A stretch of 64,000 nucleotides of DNA from Synechococcus sp. PCC 7502 (GTDB lineage: Bacteria; Cyanobacteriota; Cyanobacteriia; Pseudanabaenales; Pseudanabaenaceae): assembly GCF_000317085.1 (NCBI RefSeq), contig NC_019702.1, positions 248,001 through 312,000 of the forward strand. The letters are read 5' to 3'. Shown piece after piece: positions 1 to 9,177 of the stretch. The number at the start of each line of letters is the position of its first letter. The stretch's first letter is position 1. The notes beneath the pieces were generated by a model that made no database searches, had not been told where the DNA came from, and was given only the letters and a program-made list of their open reading frames with translations. A program made the position numbers and the translations under genes.

Positions 1-615
1 GGCTATACAATTGCCACGGATTTAGAAGTTTGGCTAGGACATCCGGGTAAGGTGCTAGGAGTTAGAGAAGATTGGGCATTGGCATATCCAAATACCCATC
101 TAGCTTTAATTAAAGCCCTACTGGAAGCCTGTGAGTATTGCGCCGAGCCTGAAAATGCTGAAGAAATTCGCCAAATTCTGTGCCGTCCTGAATATGTAGA
201 TACTGAACCTAAATATATCAATATCGGTGATCCAGACCTCTATACCTGTGCGATCGATCAGCCCCTGCGCCAATATGCCCATCATGAGTTTTATGGCACC
301 GGCATTAATCGTCCTAGCCGTACGGAGCAACTTTGGATTATGACCCAGATGGCACGATGGGCAACGGTTCCTTTTCCCCGAAATTGGGTAGAGATATTAG
401 AGAGAATCTGCAATGTTTCCGCTTTTAGTACAGCCGCTAGGGAACTGGGAATGCTAGAAATAGGCTACAAACGCCCACCGATTCAGCTTTTTGATGGCAC
501 TATTTTTAATACTGATGACCCCATTGGCTATCTTAACGATCTAGAGATCAAAAGTGATATTCATATTGCTGATGTAATTCTGGATGCGCCTAAAATCTTC
601 AAGGTAGCCTCTTAA
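1..615 (+). CDS. C-terminal part of NrtC/CmpC-type (or NrtA-like) ABC transporter protein, 5' truncated by window
   Basis: The frame is open from base 1, giving 204 visible residues that end in a TAA stop. They match the C-terminal lobe of the NrtA/CmpA solute-binding fold; seen in it are HPGKVLGV, a run of conserved Trp/Pro residues and a YKRPP segment near the end. In cyanobacteria this fold occurs both in free NrtA/CmpA and fused behind the ATPase of NrtC/CmpC. Because a NrtD/CmpD-type ATPase follows after only 34 bases, the NrtC/CmpC fusion protein, whose C-terminal domain is regulatory, is the more likely identity. Nitrate and bicarbonate versions cannot be separated from this fragment. 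The first Met-like codon in the window (GTG at 52) is internal, not the start. Confidence 0.85.
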   Translation, partial: GYTIATDLEVWLGHPGKVLGVREDWALAYPNTHLALIKALLEACEYCAEPENAEEIRQILCRPEYVDTEPKYINIGDPDLYTCAIDQPLRQYAHHEFYGTGINRPSRTEQLWIMTQMARWATVPFPRNWVEILERICNVSAFSTAARELGMLEIGYKRPPIQLFDGTIFNTDDPIGYLNDLEIKSDIHIADVILDAPKIFKVAS

Positions 616-649
616 ATCTATTCTTAAAATCCATAAATAATTAAAAAAT

Positions 650-1510
650 ATGCAAGTAATTTCCACCAATCAGACTGACATACCAGCATCTGGGAATTCC
701 CATCCACTCCCGCCTAAGGAACCATTTTTAACAATTACGGATGTCTCCAAAATTTATCCCACCTCTCAACCAGAGGGATATACCGTCCTTAAGGATGTTA
801 ATCTAACTGTGTATGAAGGAGAATTCATTTGTCTGATTGGACACTCAGGCTGTGGAAAATCCACCCTATTGAATATGGTTTCTGGCTTTAATAAACCCAC
901 GCAGGGAGAAGTAAGGCTTCAAAGTAAGCGCATTACTGAGCCAGGACCAGATCGGATGATGGTATTTCAAAACTATGCCCTTCTACCTTGGTTAACAGCC
1001 TTTGAAAATATCCATTTGGGTGTAGATTCCGTTTATCCCCAGAAGTCAAAAGCCGAAAAAGAGAAAATAGTTCGAGATCACCTTGCTTTAGTTGGGTTAA
1101 GTGATGCCGCCGATAAAAAGCCCACACAAATATCGGGAGGAATGAAACAAAGAGTAGCGATCGCCCGTGCTTTAGCTATCCGTCCCCAAGTTTTAATCTT
1201 AGATGAACCCTTTGGTGCATTAGATGCTATTACTAAGGAGGAACTACAAGAAGAACTGCTCAAAATCTGGAACGATTATCGCTGCACGGTATTAATGATT
1301 ACCCATGATATTGATGAGGCTTTATTCTTGGCAGATCGATTGGTGATGATGACTAATGGTCCCGCCGCCGCCATTGGTGAAATCATCGATATTCCTTTTC
1401 CTCGTCCCCGTAACCGCACCAGAATTATGGAAAATCCTGAATATTATGAACTACGAAATTACGCCCTAGACTATCTCTATCGCCGCTTTGCCCATGATGA
1501 TACTGAGTAA
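650..1510 (+). CDS. nrtD: Nitrate/bicarbonate ABC transporter ATP-binding protein, NrtD/CmpD type
   Basis: This 286-residue cytoplasmic ATPase energises uptake of nitrate/nitrite (NrtABCD) or bicarbonate (CmpABCD). Walker A GHSGCGKST lies at residues 64-72, the ABC signature ISGGMKQR in the middle, Walker B as LILDEPFGALD, and the switch His in MITHDIDEA. The C-terminal stretch FAHDD is typical of NrtD and CmpD. It is last in its operon, 34 bases after the NrtC/CmpC-like fragment, and is followed by a hairpin shared with the convergent gene. The family is certain. The substrate, and therefore the symbol nrtD rather than cmpD, is inferred and would be settled by the upstream genes. Confidence 0.85.
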   Translation: MQVISTNQTDIPASGNSHPLPPKEPFLTITDVSKIYPTSQPEGYTVLKDVNLTVYEGEFICLIGHSGCGKSTLLNMVSGFNKPTQGEVRLQSKRITEPGPDRMMVFQNYALLPWLTAFENIHLGVDSVYPQKSKAEKEKIVRDHLALVGLSDAADKKPTQISGGMKQRVAIARALAIRPQVLILDEPFGALDAITKEELQEELLKIWNDYRCTVLMITHDIDEALFLADRLVMMTNGPAAAIGEIIDIPFPRPRNRTRIMENPEYYELRNYALDYLYRRFAHDDTE

Positions 1511-1515
1511 AATTA

Positions 1516-1537
1516 AAGGCTAGGCTGGTTTAGCCTT
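1516..1537. terminator. Hairpin between convergent nrtD-like and pentapeptide genes
   Basis: Perfect 7-bp inverted repeat, AAGGCTA (1516-1522) and TAGCCTT (1531-1537), with an 8-base loop. On the minus strand it is followed by a T-rich run (TTTAATTTT), as expected for an intrinsic terminator of the pentapeptide gene; its stem touches that gene's stop codon. On the plus strand no T run follows, so termination of nrtD there is less certain. Confidence 0.5.
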
Positions 1538-2861
1538 AACCAAAATTTGTATCTTGGAGTTTGGCATTACTTAAATCCGCACCATCTAAATTTGCATTAT
1601 CTAAATCCGCATTTTTTAAATTAGTCTCAATCAGCTTGGCGTTTTTCAAATTTGCCCCACGCAGAATGGCACTATCCAAACTGCTATGGGAAAAGTTTAC
1701 TCCCTGCAAGTCGGCATTTTCTAAATTTAGCCCTTGCATTCCTAGCCCTGCAAATAAGCCGTTACGTCCTTTTTTGGTAACTACTAGGTTAAGAATTTTA
1801 GGATTATTTAAATTACTAGTGCCAAGTTTTGACTCATCTAAGCCATAGGTACGATACCAAGAAACCTGATTTAGCTCTGCTTTAGAGAAATTGGCACCCT
1901 TGAGCGTGGCAAAGGTAAAGTTCGCTGCCGTTAAGTTAGCTTCTTGAAAATTGGTGCTTCTAAATGTAGTCAAGTTAATTACTAGCGATCGCAATGGTAA
2001 AAATACCTCATCCCCTGCTAATGTCCGCCACGCTATGACTGTACCTAATAAAAGGGCAAATAGGGATAAAAAGATTGCACCTTCTCCCACGAATTTAACG
2101 GTTATAAATACGGAAACAATTATAAAAGCCACCATTGCTAATGCTCCAGATACTGCCCCTGCTAAAGTAATAGCCGTAGAAGAGAGAATGGCAAGGGCGA
2201 TTGTCCAAGCTAATGCCCCAGTTATAGTTATTGCCAAAATGGGAGCCGCTACTGTATTTAATGCCTCGGAGATCGCCTTAATTAATTCGGTTGATGGGGT
2301 TGATTGAGATTGAGCAAATTTTAAAACGGTATGCAATGTCCAAGAAATACCTAGAGCAACTAAGCAGAGTAATCCTTCAAAGATTAAAGCTATCCCCAAT
2401 CCTTTTTTTAAAACCACATAAAAGAACACTACTAGGGTTAAGGCGACATATAAGTAAGGAACATTAGATGAACTAATAGTCGAAAGTAGATAATCAGTTA
2501 CTCCCGATAACGCCCCTGTCAGTGCTGACATAGAGAAGGAGATCGCCAGCAAAAAAATACCCCAATAATCTTTTAAGCCTGCTTTGGCATGACTGAAGTT
2601 GGCTCTGCTTAGGTTAGCTTTGCAGAAATTAGCACCACAAATATTTGCATTGGTAAAATTAGTAGGTGGAGAATCTTGGCGATCCAAATCTGTCCAACCC
2701 TCACCCACATCGGCTCTAGTATTACTAAAATTAGCCTCTGTTAGAATTGCCTTAGTAAAGTCTGCCCCACGAATATCGGCATTGCTAAAGTCTGCTCCCC
2801 TTAAGTTCTGCCCTCTAAAGGATTTCCCTCGTAGGTCTTTACCCGCAAAATTAATTGCCAT
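1536..2861 (-). CDS. Pentapeptide-repeat protein with central membrane domain
   Basis: The product has 441 residues from ATG 2861, preferred over an in-frame TTG at 2864 because AAGG lies 9 bases upstream. About residues 10-95 are pentapeptide repeats (A(D/N)LxxANF type). Roughly residues 100-290 hold several hydrophobic segments compatible with about six membrane helices. From about 300 to the end the repeats resume, interrupted by a non-repeat stretch around 345-375. Pentapeptide repeats form a right-handed quadrilateral beta helix; no enzymatic motif is visible and the function is unknown. The membrane domain between two repeat blocks is a recurrent cyanobacterial arrangement. It is transcribed away from ndhO and shares a hairpin with the convergent nrtD-like gene. 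Confidence 0.8.
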   Translation of the reverse strand: MAINFAGKDLRGKSFRGQNLRGADFSNADIRGADFTKAILTEANFSNTRADVGEGWTDLDRQDSPPTNFTNANICGANFCKANLSRANFSHAKAGLKDYWGIFLLAISFSMSALTGALSGVTDYLLSTISSSNVPYLYVALTLVVFFYVVLKKGLGIALIFEGLLCLVALGISWTLHTVLKFAQSQSTPSTELIKAISEALNTVAAPILAITITGALAWTIALAILSSTAITLAGAVSGALAMVAFIIVSVFITVKFVGEGAIFLSLFALLLGTVIAWRTLAGDEVFLPLRSLVINLTTFRSTNFQEANLTAANFTFATLKGANFSKAELNQVSWYRTYGLDESKLGTSNLNNPKILNLVVTKKGRNGLFAGLGMQGLNLENADLQGVNFSHSSLDSAILRGANLKNAKLIETNLKNADLDNANLDGADLSNAKLQDTNFG

Positions 2862-2905
2862 CAAGCATTACCTTGTTAGAAATCATGGTTGTTAGAACGG
2901 GGGTA

Positions 2906-2934
2906 ATTTACAGTCTTTTGTAGGCTTGTGTAGT
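2906..2934 (-). repeat. Dispersed intergenic repeat, copy A
   Basis: On the minus strand this carries CCTACAAAAGACTGTAAAT preceded by ACTACACAAG. The same 19-mer is present exactly at 33127-33145, where the preceding bases also match with a few substitutions, and its 14-base core AAAAGACTGTAAAT recurs at 31027-31040. All three copies are intergenic. This copy sits between ndhO and the pentapeptide gene. Confidence 0.6.
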
Positions 2935-2939
2935 GATTT

Positions 2940-3152
2940 TTATTCTGCTTGCAATTGATCTTTATTTAGCCAGATTGGGGGAGTTGGGACGGCGGCAAAT
3001 TTAACTTGCACATATTCCCCCCGCAGTTCTACAACTTCACCTTTGGTTTCAAACACATAGGCAGACCAACGTGGATCATTAGCTTGTGCTTCCAGACTGC
3101 CCTCTAGCTTCTCACGGATTACTGTTACCAAGGCTCCTTTTTTCAGTTCCAT
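2940..3152 (-). CDS. ndhO: NAD(P)H-quinone oxidoreductase subunit O
   Basis: This 70-residue protein, the usual length for NdhO, is a small peripheral subunit of the photosynthetic NDH-1 complex involved in cyclic electron flow and respiration at the thylakoid membrane. Recognisable are the N-terminal [14 protein letters not shown] segment, the [19 protein letters not shown] core and the C-terminal [15 protein letters not shown] at 3152 is the start. Upstream lie 235 non-coding bases before the end of alaS. Identification rests on recalled similarity to cyanobacterial and plastid NdhO and is strong for so short a protein. Confidence 0.9.
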   Translation of the reverse strand: MELKKGALVTVIREKLEGSLEAQANDPRWSAYVFETKGEVVELRGEYVQVKFAAVPTPPIWLNKDQLQAE

Positions 3153-3387
3153 AATATTTTGTGATTTGTATTTTGTGTGATTATTTAGGTATTTGCTGAA
3201 GTAATTGTATCTTTTCTTCTGGCTCTAAATGCAAATTTAAGCATTAGAAAAATTTTAAGTAAACCATTGAGAAATATCATTAGAGATGAAAAATTCAAAT
3301 TACAGGTCGGAACATATACGCAAAATTAGAATTCCTTTTCTGATTCGGTATGAATTTAATCATAGCAAAAGAGAATTTTTTATTCCT

Positions 3388-6012
3388 TTATTTATCTAAA
3401 CTATTCCGCAATTCAGATTTCGCTTTTGATAGAGCTTCTGATAGTTTAGATGGTTCCTTTCCGCCCGCTTGAGCCAAATTAGGACGACCACCACCACCAC
3501 CACCAGTAATTTTAGCGATCGCTCCAATAAATTTCCCAGCATTCAATCCTCTTTTTATCATTTCAGGGCTAAAAGCAGCCACTAAAGAAACTTTATCAGG
3601 TTCAGGAACAGAGCCAAGCACCACAGCACTATTTCCCAACTTTGCTTGTAAGCGTTCGGCTGCGACTTTTAAGGATTCCGCATCTATCCCTTTAATTTCC
3701 GCAACTAGGACTTTAAAATCCCCGATTACTTCTGCTTGAGTAATTAGATTTTCAGATTTAAGGAGAGCTAGTTCTCTTTGTAAGATTTCAGTTTGCTTTT
3801 GGGAGTTCTTTAATTCATTTTGCAGGTTAGTAACACGGTCGGAGATTTCTTCAGGTTTAATCTTAAAGCGATCGCTCAGTTCTTTGACAATGCCATCTCT
3901 AATATTCAAATACTCTACCACAGCCTGTCCCGCTATCGCCTCTATGCGCCTAATTCCAGAGGCAACCCCCGACTCAGAAATGATTTTAAAGATACCAATT
4001 TCCGAAGTGTTTGCCACATGGGTACCACCGCACAGTTCCATAGAGACATTGGGAATATCAATCACCCGCACTTCTGCCCCGTACTTTTCCCCAAACATCG
4101 CCACTGCTCCTTTAGCCTTTGCTTCAGCGATCGGCATTACAGTAATTTCTGATGGATGTGCCTCCAGAATCCAAGTATTGATTAGGTTTTCAATTTCTCT
4201 AATTTCGGCAGTCGTAACGGCACGAGATAGATTAAAGTCAAACCGCAGGCGATCGCTTGTCACTAAAGACCCTGCTTGGGCAATATTGGGATCAACAATT
4301 TTCTTTAGAGCAGCTTGCAGTAGATGGGTAGAAGTGTGATGTGCTTGAATACGTCGGCGATCACTTTTAGCAACCTGAGCATTAACTACGCTATTTAAGG
4401 TAATTTCTCCTCGCTCCACTTGCCCAATATGAATAAATAAATCAGATTCCTTTTGGACATCATCAATGCGAATAATTGTATCACTGAGGGAAAGATAACC
4501 TTTATCGCCAACTTGACCACCAGATTCAGCATAAAAAGGCGTTTGATCTAAAATTATCCGAATGCGATCGCCCGCAACAGCCGTATCTACAACTTGACCA
4601 TTAACTAAAATTAGCTTGACTATCCCTTCAGCATAGGTGTGAGTATATCCAATAAATTCGGTTTTAGGAACTTGTTTAGCAATTTCTGACCAGTTGATCT
4701 GAGTTAATAAATCTATATCAATATGGGCATCTTTGGAGCGTTCTTGCTGTTCCTGCATCGCCACCTTAAAGCCTTCTTCATCTACTGACAAACCTTCTTC
4801 TTCGGCAATTTCTTGGGTGAGTTCTAAGGGAAATCCGTAGGTATCGTATAGGGTAAAGGCATCCGTTCCTTTAATTACTTTACTATCTTGAATTTCTGGA
4901 CTAGTAAGAATTTCTGCTAAGAGTTTTTCCCCTCGCTCTAGGGTTTGCAAAAAGCGATTCTCTTCCTTGCTGAGTTCCGATTTAATTATTGCTTCTCTTT
5001 CTCTAACATTGGGATATGCCTGTTCCGATAGAGCGATCGCCATTTCTGCCACAACAGTTGTAAATTCCCCAGAAATCCCAATCAACCTGCCATGACGCAC
5101 TACCCGCCGCAATAATCTGCGTAAAATATAACCCCGTCCCACGTTGGAAGCTGTAATTCCATCCGCAATCATGTGGACTACGGAACGAACATGATCGCCA
5201 ATTACTTTTAGGGAAGTTTTAGTTTTCTCATCACTTTGATGATAGTCAATACCAGCAATATCTGCCGCCGTTTTCAGAATCGGAAAAATCAAATCCGTTT
5301 CGTAATTATTTGGCACACCCTGTAATACTTGCGCCATTCGCTCTAAGCCTAAGCCCGTATCAATATTTTGCTTTTTAAGCGGAGTAAAACTACCATCACT
5401 ATTTCGATTTAGCTCCATGAATACTAGGTTATAGACTTCTAAGAAGCGATCGTCATCTTCTAAATCAATATGTTTGTCGCCTAGTTCGGGCTTAAAATCA
5501 TAATAAATTTCTGAACAAGGTCCACAGGGTCCCGTTACTCCCGATGCCCAAAAGTTATCTTCTCCCATGCGTTGAATGCGGTGGGCAGGAATGCCAATAT
5601 CATCTCTCCAGATTGCAAAAGCATCTTCATCTTCATGAAATACGCTAACAATTAATCGTTCTGGGGGAATACCGAATACTTGAGTCACTAATTCCCATCC
5701 CCATGCGATTGCCTGCTTCTTAAAATAATCACCAAAACTAAAATTTCCCAACATCTCAAAGAAGGTATGGTGCCGCTTAGTTATGCCCACATTTTCAATA
5801 TCATTAGTGCGGATACATTTTTGAGAAGTCGTAGCTCTGGGAACTTCTGCTTCTTTCAGTCCTAGAAATATGGGTTTAAATGGCAACATACCAGCGATCG
5901 TCAGCAATACCGTGGGGTCTTCGGGAACTAAAGAGGCACTAGGTAAAACTTTATGACCACGTTCTTCATAGAATTTTAGGAATTTAGAGCGGATTTCAGC
6001 ACCAGTGAGCAT
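3388..6012 (-). CDS. alaS: Alanyl-tRNA synthetase
   Basis: This class II enzyme charges tRNA-Ala. The 874-residue length is normal. Order: aminoacylation core with motif 1-3 elements at residues 1 to about 460 (GNFSFGDYF, WASGVTGPCGPCSEI), the editing domain with HTSTHLLQ and CGGTH zinc ligands, a coiled coil (DRVTNLQNELKNSQKQ), and a C-terminal DHHA1-like domain with the glycine run before RPNLAQAGG. The frame extends 35 codons upstream to 6117, but the family begins at the MLTGAEIRSKFL methionine (ATG 6012), so that start is chosen although no clear Shine-Dalgarno is seen. It stands alone, with about 250 non-coding bases on each side. Confidence 0.96.
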   Translation of the reverse strand: MLTGAEIRSKFLKFYEERGHKVLPSASLVPEDPTVLLTIAGMLPFKPIFLGLKEAEVPRATTSQKCIRTNDIENVGITKRHHTFFEMLGNFSFGDYFKKQAIAWGWELVTQVFGIPPERLIVSVFHEDEDAFAIWRDDIGIPAHRIQRMGEDNFWASGVTGPCGPCSEIYYDFKPELGDKHIDLEDDDRFLEVYNLVFMELNRNSDGSFTPLKKQNIDTGLGLERMAQVLQGVPNNYETDLIFPILKTAADIAGIDYHQSDEKTKTSLKVIGDHVRSVVHMIADGITASNVGRGYILRRLLRRVVRHGRLIGISGEFTTVVAEMAIALSEQAYPNVREREAIIKSELSKEENRFLQTLERGEKLLAEILTSPEIQDSKVIKGTDAFTLYDTYGFPLELTQEIAEEEGLSVDEEGFKVAMQEQQERSKDAHIDIDLLTQINWSEIAKQVPKTEFIGYTHTYAEGIVKLILVNGQVVDTAVAGDRIRIILDQTPFYAESGGQVGDKGYLSLSDTIIRIDDVQKESDLFIHIGQVERGEITLNSVVNAQVAKSDRRRIQAHHTSTHLLQAALKKIVDPNIAQAGSLVTSDRLRFDFNLSRAVTTAEIREIENLINTWILEAHPSEITVMPIAEAKAKGAVAMFGEKYGAEVRVIDIPNVSMELCGGTHVANTSEIGIFKIISESGVASGIRRIEAIAGQAVVEYLNIRDGIVKELSDRFKIKPEEISDRVTNLQNELKNSQKQTEILQRELALLKSENLITQAEVIGDFKVLVAEIKGIDAESLKVAAERLQAKLGNSAVVLGSVPEPDKVSLVAAFSPEMIKRGLNAGKFIGAIAKITGGGGGGRPNLAQAGGKEPSKLSEALSKAKSELRNSLDK

Positions 6013-6269
6013 AGTTAGGATTTTGACAGGTTCTAAATCTATATTACTAGATACAGGCTTGGTATTGAGCTTGATAGTCAGCCTAATATAAGGTAAGCCA
6101 TAGCCCGCTATTACCAAGGATACAGCCTAATGAGGGAATTCAGGTCTCAGTAAACTCATAAGGTGTTTCAGCACAGACCAGAACATCTCAAAAGAAATAC
6201 TTGATGAATCAGAGTTTACACATTTTACTTGACTCTCTCGCATAGTGATTTAGTTCTTACTGAAGAACT

Positions 6270-7760
6270 CTAAAAATCAGTCTGCAATACCCCAAAAATA
6301 TTGGAATTATCTGTAGGGGTGTTACCCGCATGGGATGCTCTGTTATCCATAAACTTAGGTAAGGAGACTAAGGCTGTGGCTTTAGCTGTTCCAATTCTTG
6401 TTTGAGCATCTGTTTCAAAATTCAGATCAGGTGAAAGAATAAATATTGCTCCTCCTTTGCCTTGGGCAGCAGTAATTCCTGTGCCAGCGATCGCTTGGTT
6501 ATGCCGAAAAATACAATCAATTAACTTAAGTTCACCAACGCGCAAAAAAAGACCTCCACCCAAACCAGCACCCGCTCCACCAAACCCCACAGCCCCATCT
6601 CCGCCACCAAAACCAGCTTTTCCGGGTATGCCTAACCTACCTATTTGTCCGCCGTAGCCACCACTACCGCCGCCGCCACCAAAGCCGCCATTTCCGCCAT
6701 TACCACCGTTTCCGCCATTACCAACTTTTATAATATTGGCACCATTACCGCCATTACCCGCATTGCCAAACCCACCAAATCCTCCACCGCCACCAAAGGC
6801 GATCGCTCCAATACTGCCATCCTCCAACCCGTGACCAAAATCTCCAAATATTCCTGTTCCTCCATCACCACCATTACCGCCGTTGCCGCCATTACCACCT
6901 TCACTGCCGCCATTACCGCCATTGCCACCATTGCCCGCATTCCCAAACCCACCAAACCCACCGCCGCCACCAAAAACTATACTGCCAATGCCATTTACGC
7001 CAATGCCATTAACCCCAGCCACAGCACCACGGTTTATCTGATATTTAATCTTCTCATTGCTAATACCTAAACCTTCTGATCTAAATCCGTCTGTACTAAT
7101 ACCGTTAACATGGGCGATCGCTCCACGGTTAATTGAGAAGTAATTAGCCCGATTTTGAATAGATGGTTTGATTGGTACTAAATTCCCATTACCACCGATC
7201 GCTTTATTCCCATCAAATACAACTCGGTCTAGGTTAACTTTGCCATCTTGGATAAATAAACCACCGCCCATACCTGCCCCAGCACCACTGCCATTGATAC
7301 TATCAGTACCTTTTGCCAAGCCATTCGCAATAGTCAAATCAGTTAAATTAACATTGCCGCTTTTAACATAAAACACACGATGGGCATTATTACCACTGAT
7401 AATCTCATCACCGTTGCCACGAATAGACAGGTCACTTGTAATTGCGGGTAGTGGACTTTTAAGAGTAATGGCTCCCTTAACTGTGCTTAAGTCAATAATA
7501 TTTATATCTGGATCAGCATTGGCTTTAATAATTGCCTCACGCAGAGAGCCTTCCCCTGAATCTGTGGTTGTAGAAACGATAATTTTCTGAATTGAACTGT
7601 TCGTAATTAAATTAATCCCATCATTCGGATTAGATAAAAGCTCAGAACTTACTTCAGCCTGAACGGGCAAATATAGGGGAAAAATTGCAAAAAACCCAAC
7701 TAAACAGCCAAGTAAAAGTCTAAATAGGAATTTTCCGAACCTATTCCCTAAGCTAATCAT
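6270..7760 (-). CDS. Secreted glycine-rich beta-helix protein (CSLREA-like)
   Basis: The 496-residue product begins with a signal peptide: a hydrophobic core at about residues 12-33, then a VQA-E cleavage site. A segment DSGEGSLREAIIKAN resembles the CSLREA/LREAI entry motif of secreted parallel beta-helix proteins, and short repeats such as GNGDEIISGNN and VNLTDLTIANG follow. From about residue 155 to 420 the chain is dominated by GGxGG/GNGG repeats with two near-copies of a GGGGGFGGFGNAGNGGNGG block. No catalytic motif is seen. The start ATG overlaps the stop of the upstream guanine deaminase gene (ATGA), implying translational coupling. It is likely exported or cell-surface; function is unknown. 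Confidence 0.75.
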   Translation of the reverse strand: MISLGNRFGKFLFRLLLGCLVGFFAIFPLYLPVQAEVSSELLSNPNDGINLITNSSIQKIIVSTTTDSGEGSLREAIIKANADPDINIIDLSTVKGAITLKSPLPAITSDLSIRGNGDEIISGNNAHRVFYVKSGNVNLTDLTIANGLAKGTDSINGSGAGAGMGGGLFIQDGKVNLDRVVFDGNKAIGGNGNLVPIKPSIQNRANYFSINRGAIAHVNGISTDGFRSEGLGISNEKIKYQINRGAVAGVNGIGVNGIGSIVFGGGGGFGGFGNAGNGGNGGNGGSEGGNGGNGGNGGDGGTGIFGDFGHGLEDGSIGAIAFGGGGGFGGFGNAGNGGNGANIIKVGNGGNGGNGGNGGFGGGGGSGGYGGQIGRLGIPGKAGFGGGDGAVGFGGAGAGLGGGLFLRVGELKLIDCIFRHNQAIAGTGITAAQGKGGAIFILSPDLNFETDAQTRIGTAKATALVSLPKFMDNRASHAGNTPTDNSNIFGVLQTDF

Positions 7761-9088
7761 AGAGCCAATTTACCAGCCACATAGGTAGCTTTAATGGAAC
7801 GCTCATCGCCCAAGGTCATCAAACCAAATAACTGTGAAGCGATCGCCTCTAAGGAAAAATCCCCTTTAGTTGCCCTATTTCGTAAAGCTTGTAGAGGTGT
7901 GGCATTGACATCTAAAACCACAAAATCCGCTTCTTTACCCCGATCAAAGCTACCGATTTTATCATCTAGGGATAAAGCCTTAGCACCGCCCAAGGTGGCA
8001 AGGTAAAAAGCCTTAAACGCAGATAAACTCTGTCCTTGCAGTTGAGAAATTTTATAAGCTTCCCCCATCGATTTAAGTTGAGAGAAACTTGTTCCCGCTC
8101 CCACATCCGAACCTATTCCCACTTTAATTTGATATTCGGGCGATTTAGCTTGATGCAATTTAAATAAACCACTACCTAGAAATAAATTAGAAGTTGGACA
8201 GTAAGCGATCGCTGCCCCAGAATTAGACATCCGTTCAAAGGCTGATTCATCTAAATGCACACAATGGGCAAAAATTGAGCGATCACCCACTAAATCAAAC
8301 TGCTCATACACATTTAAGTAGTCCTTACTTGTCGGAAAAAGTGCCGCCGTAAATTCTATTTCCTTCAGATTTTCCGATAAGTGGGTATGAATATATAAAT
8401 CGGGATACTCTTCTTTTAATTTTGCTGCTAATTTAAGTTCAGCATCAGTGGAGGTAATGGCAAAACGGGGTGTAATCGCATAGAGTAATCGATCTTGCCC
8501 GTGCCACTTCTGAATTAGCTCTCGGTTCTCTGCGTAAGCCTTTTGGGGTTCGTTCAGCAAATATTCGGGCGCATTTCGACTCATCAGCACCTGACCCGCA
8601 ATTAATCGCATATTTCGTCTTTGTGCCTCTTCAAACAAGACATCGACCGACGCAGGAAAGATTGTTGTTAAGACTACGGCTGAAGTTGTGCCATTTCGTA
8701 ATAGCTCATCGAGAAAAAAGGAAGCAATCTGACGGGCATAGTCAACATCTCGAAACTTAGACTCCGTGGGGAATACATACTTATCTAGCCATGCTAAAAG
8801 CTGCTCCCCGTATGCGCCAATCATTTCCGTTTGCGGATAGTGAACATGTAAATCAATAAATCCCGGTAAAATCAAGCCTTCATGAACTTCCGTTGGAATC
8901 TGAGCATAGCGATCGCTAAGGTTAGAGTAGGTATCAAATTCAATAATCTTGCCATCTTCGATAATTAATAAACCATCCTGCAAATAGCGAACGCTTTGTA
9001 ATTCACTGTTTAATTGAGATGTGGAGAACGGATCATCCACAAAATCAACAAATGCCCCCCGCACCGCCTTTAAGGATGGATTAACCAT
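7757..9088 (-). CDS. guaD: Guanine deaminase
   Basis: This 443-residue amidohydrolase converts guanine to xanthine and ammonia in purine salvage or nitrogen scavenging. Visible are the metal-binding HVHYPQTEMIG (characteristic of guanine deaminases, where Gln-Thr-Glu-Met follow the HxH), LLAWLDKYVFPTE, HTHLSEN, a second metal His in HCVHLDE, and the metal Asp in GIGSDVGAGTSFS. Length is normal. It is the first gene of a two-gene unit with the glycine-rich secreted protein (4-base ATGA overlap). The product has no signal peptide and should be cytoplasmic. Confidence 0.92.
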   Translation of the reverse strand: MVNPSLKAVRGAFVDFVDDPFSTSQLNSELQSVRYLQDGLLIIEDGKIIEFDTYSNLSDRYAQIPTEVHEGLILPGFIDLHVHYPQTEMIGAYGEQLLAWLDKYVFPTESKFRDVDYARQIASFFLDELLRNGTTSAVVLTTIFPASVDVLFEEAQRRNMRLIAGQVLMSRNAPEYLLNEPQKAYAENRELIQKWHGQDRLLYAITPRFAITSTDAELKLAAKLKEEYPDLYIHTHLSENLKEIEFTAALFPTSKDYLNVYEQFDLVGDRSIFAHCVHLDESAFERMSNSGAAIAYCPTSNLFLGSGLFKLHQAKSPEYQIKVGIGSDVGAGTSFSQLKSMGEAYKISQLQGQSLSAFKAFYLATLGGAKALSLDDKIGSFDRGKEADFVVLDVNATPLQALRNRATKGDFSLEAIASQLFGLMTLGDERSIKATYVAGKLAL

Positions 9089-9177
9089 ATTTAATTATCT
9101 GAAACTTGTTACCGAAAACTGAATTGAAGATTACTCAGAATATCTTAGAGTGCCTGATGATCGGGTAGCGTAATATA

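Noticed and set aside
6013-6117. 35-codon N-terminal extension of alaS
   Set aside because: No AlaRS begins this way; the family start is the internal ATG at 6012.
6640-6990. Possible CRISPR or spacer-repeat array
   Set aside because: Repeats are short in-frame glycine codons in a coding region, without unique spacers of constant length.
6645-7070. 141-codon open frame on the plus strand
   Set aside because: Antisense to the GGxGG repeat region; its Thr/Ala/Ile repeats are the complement of glycine codons.
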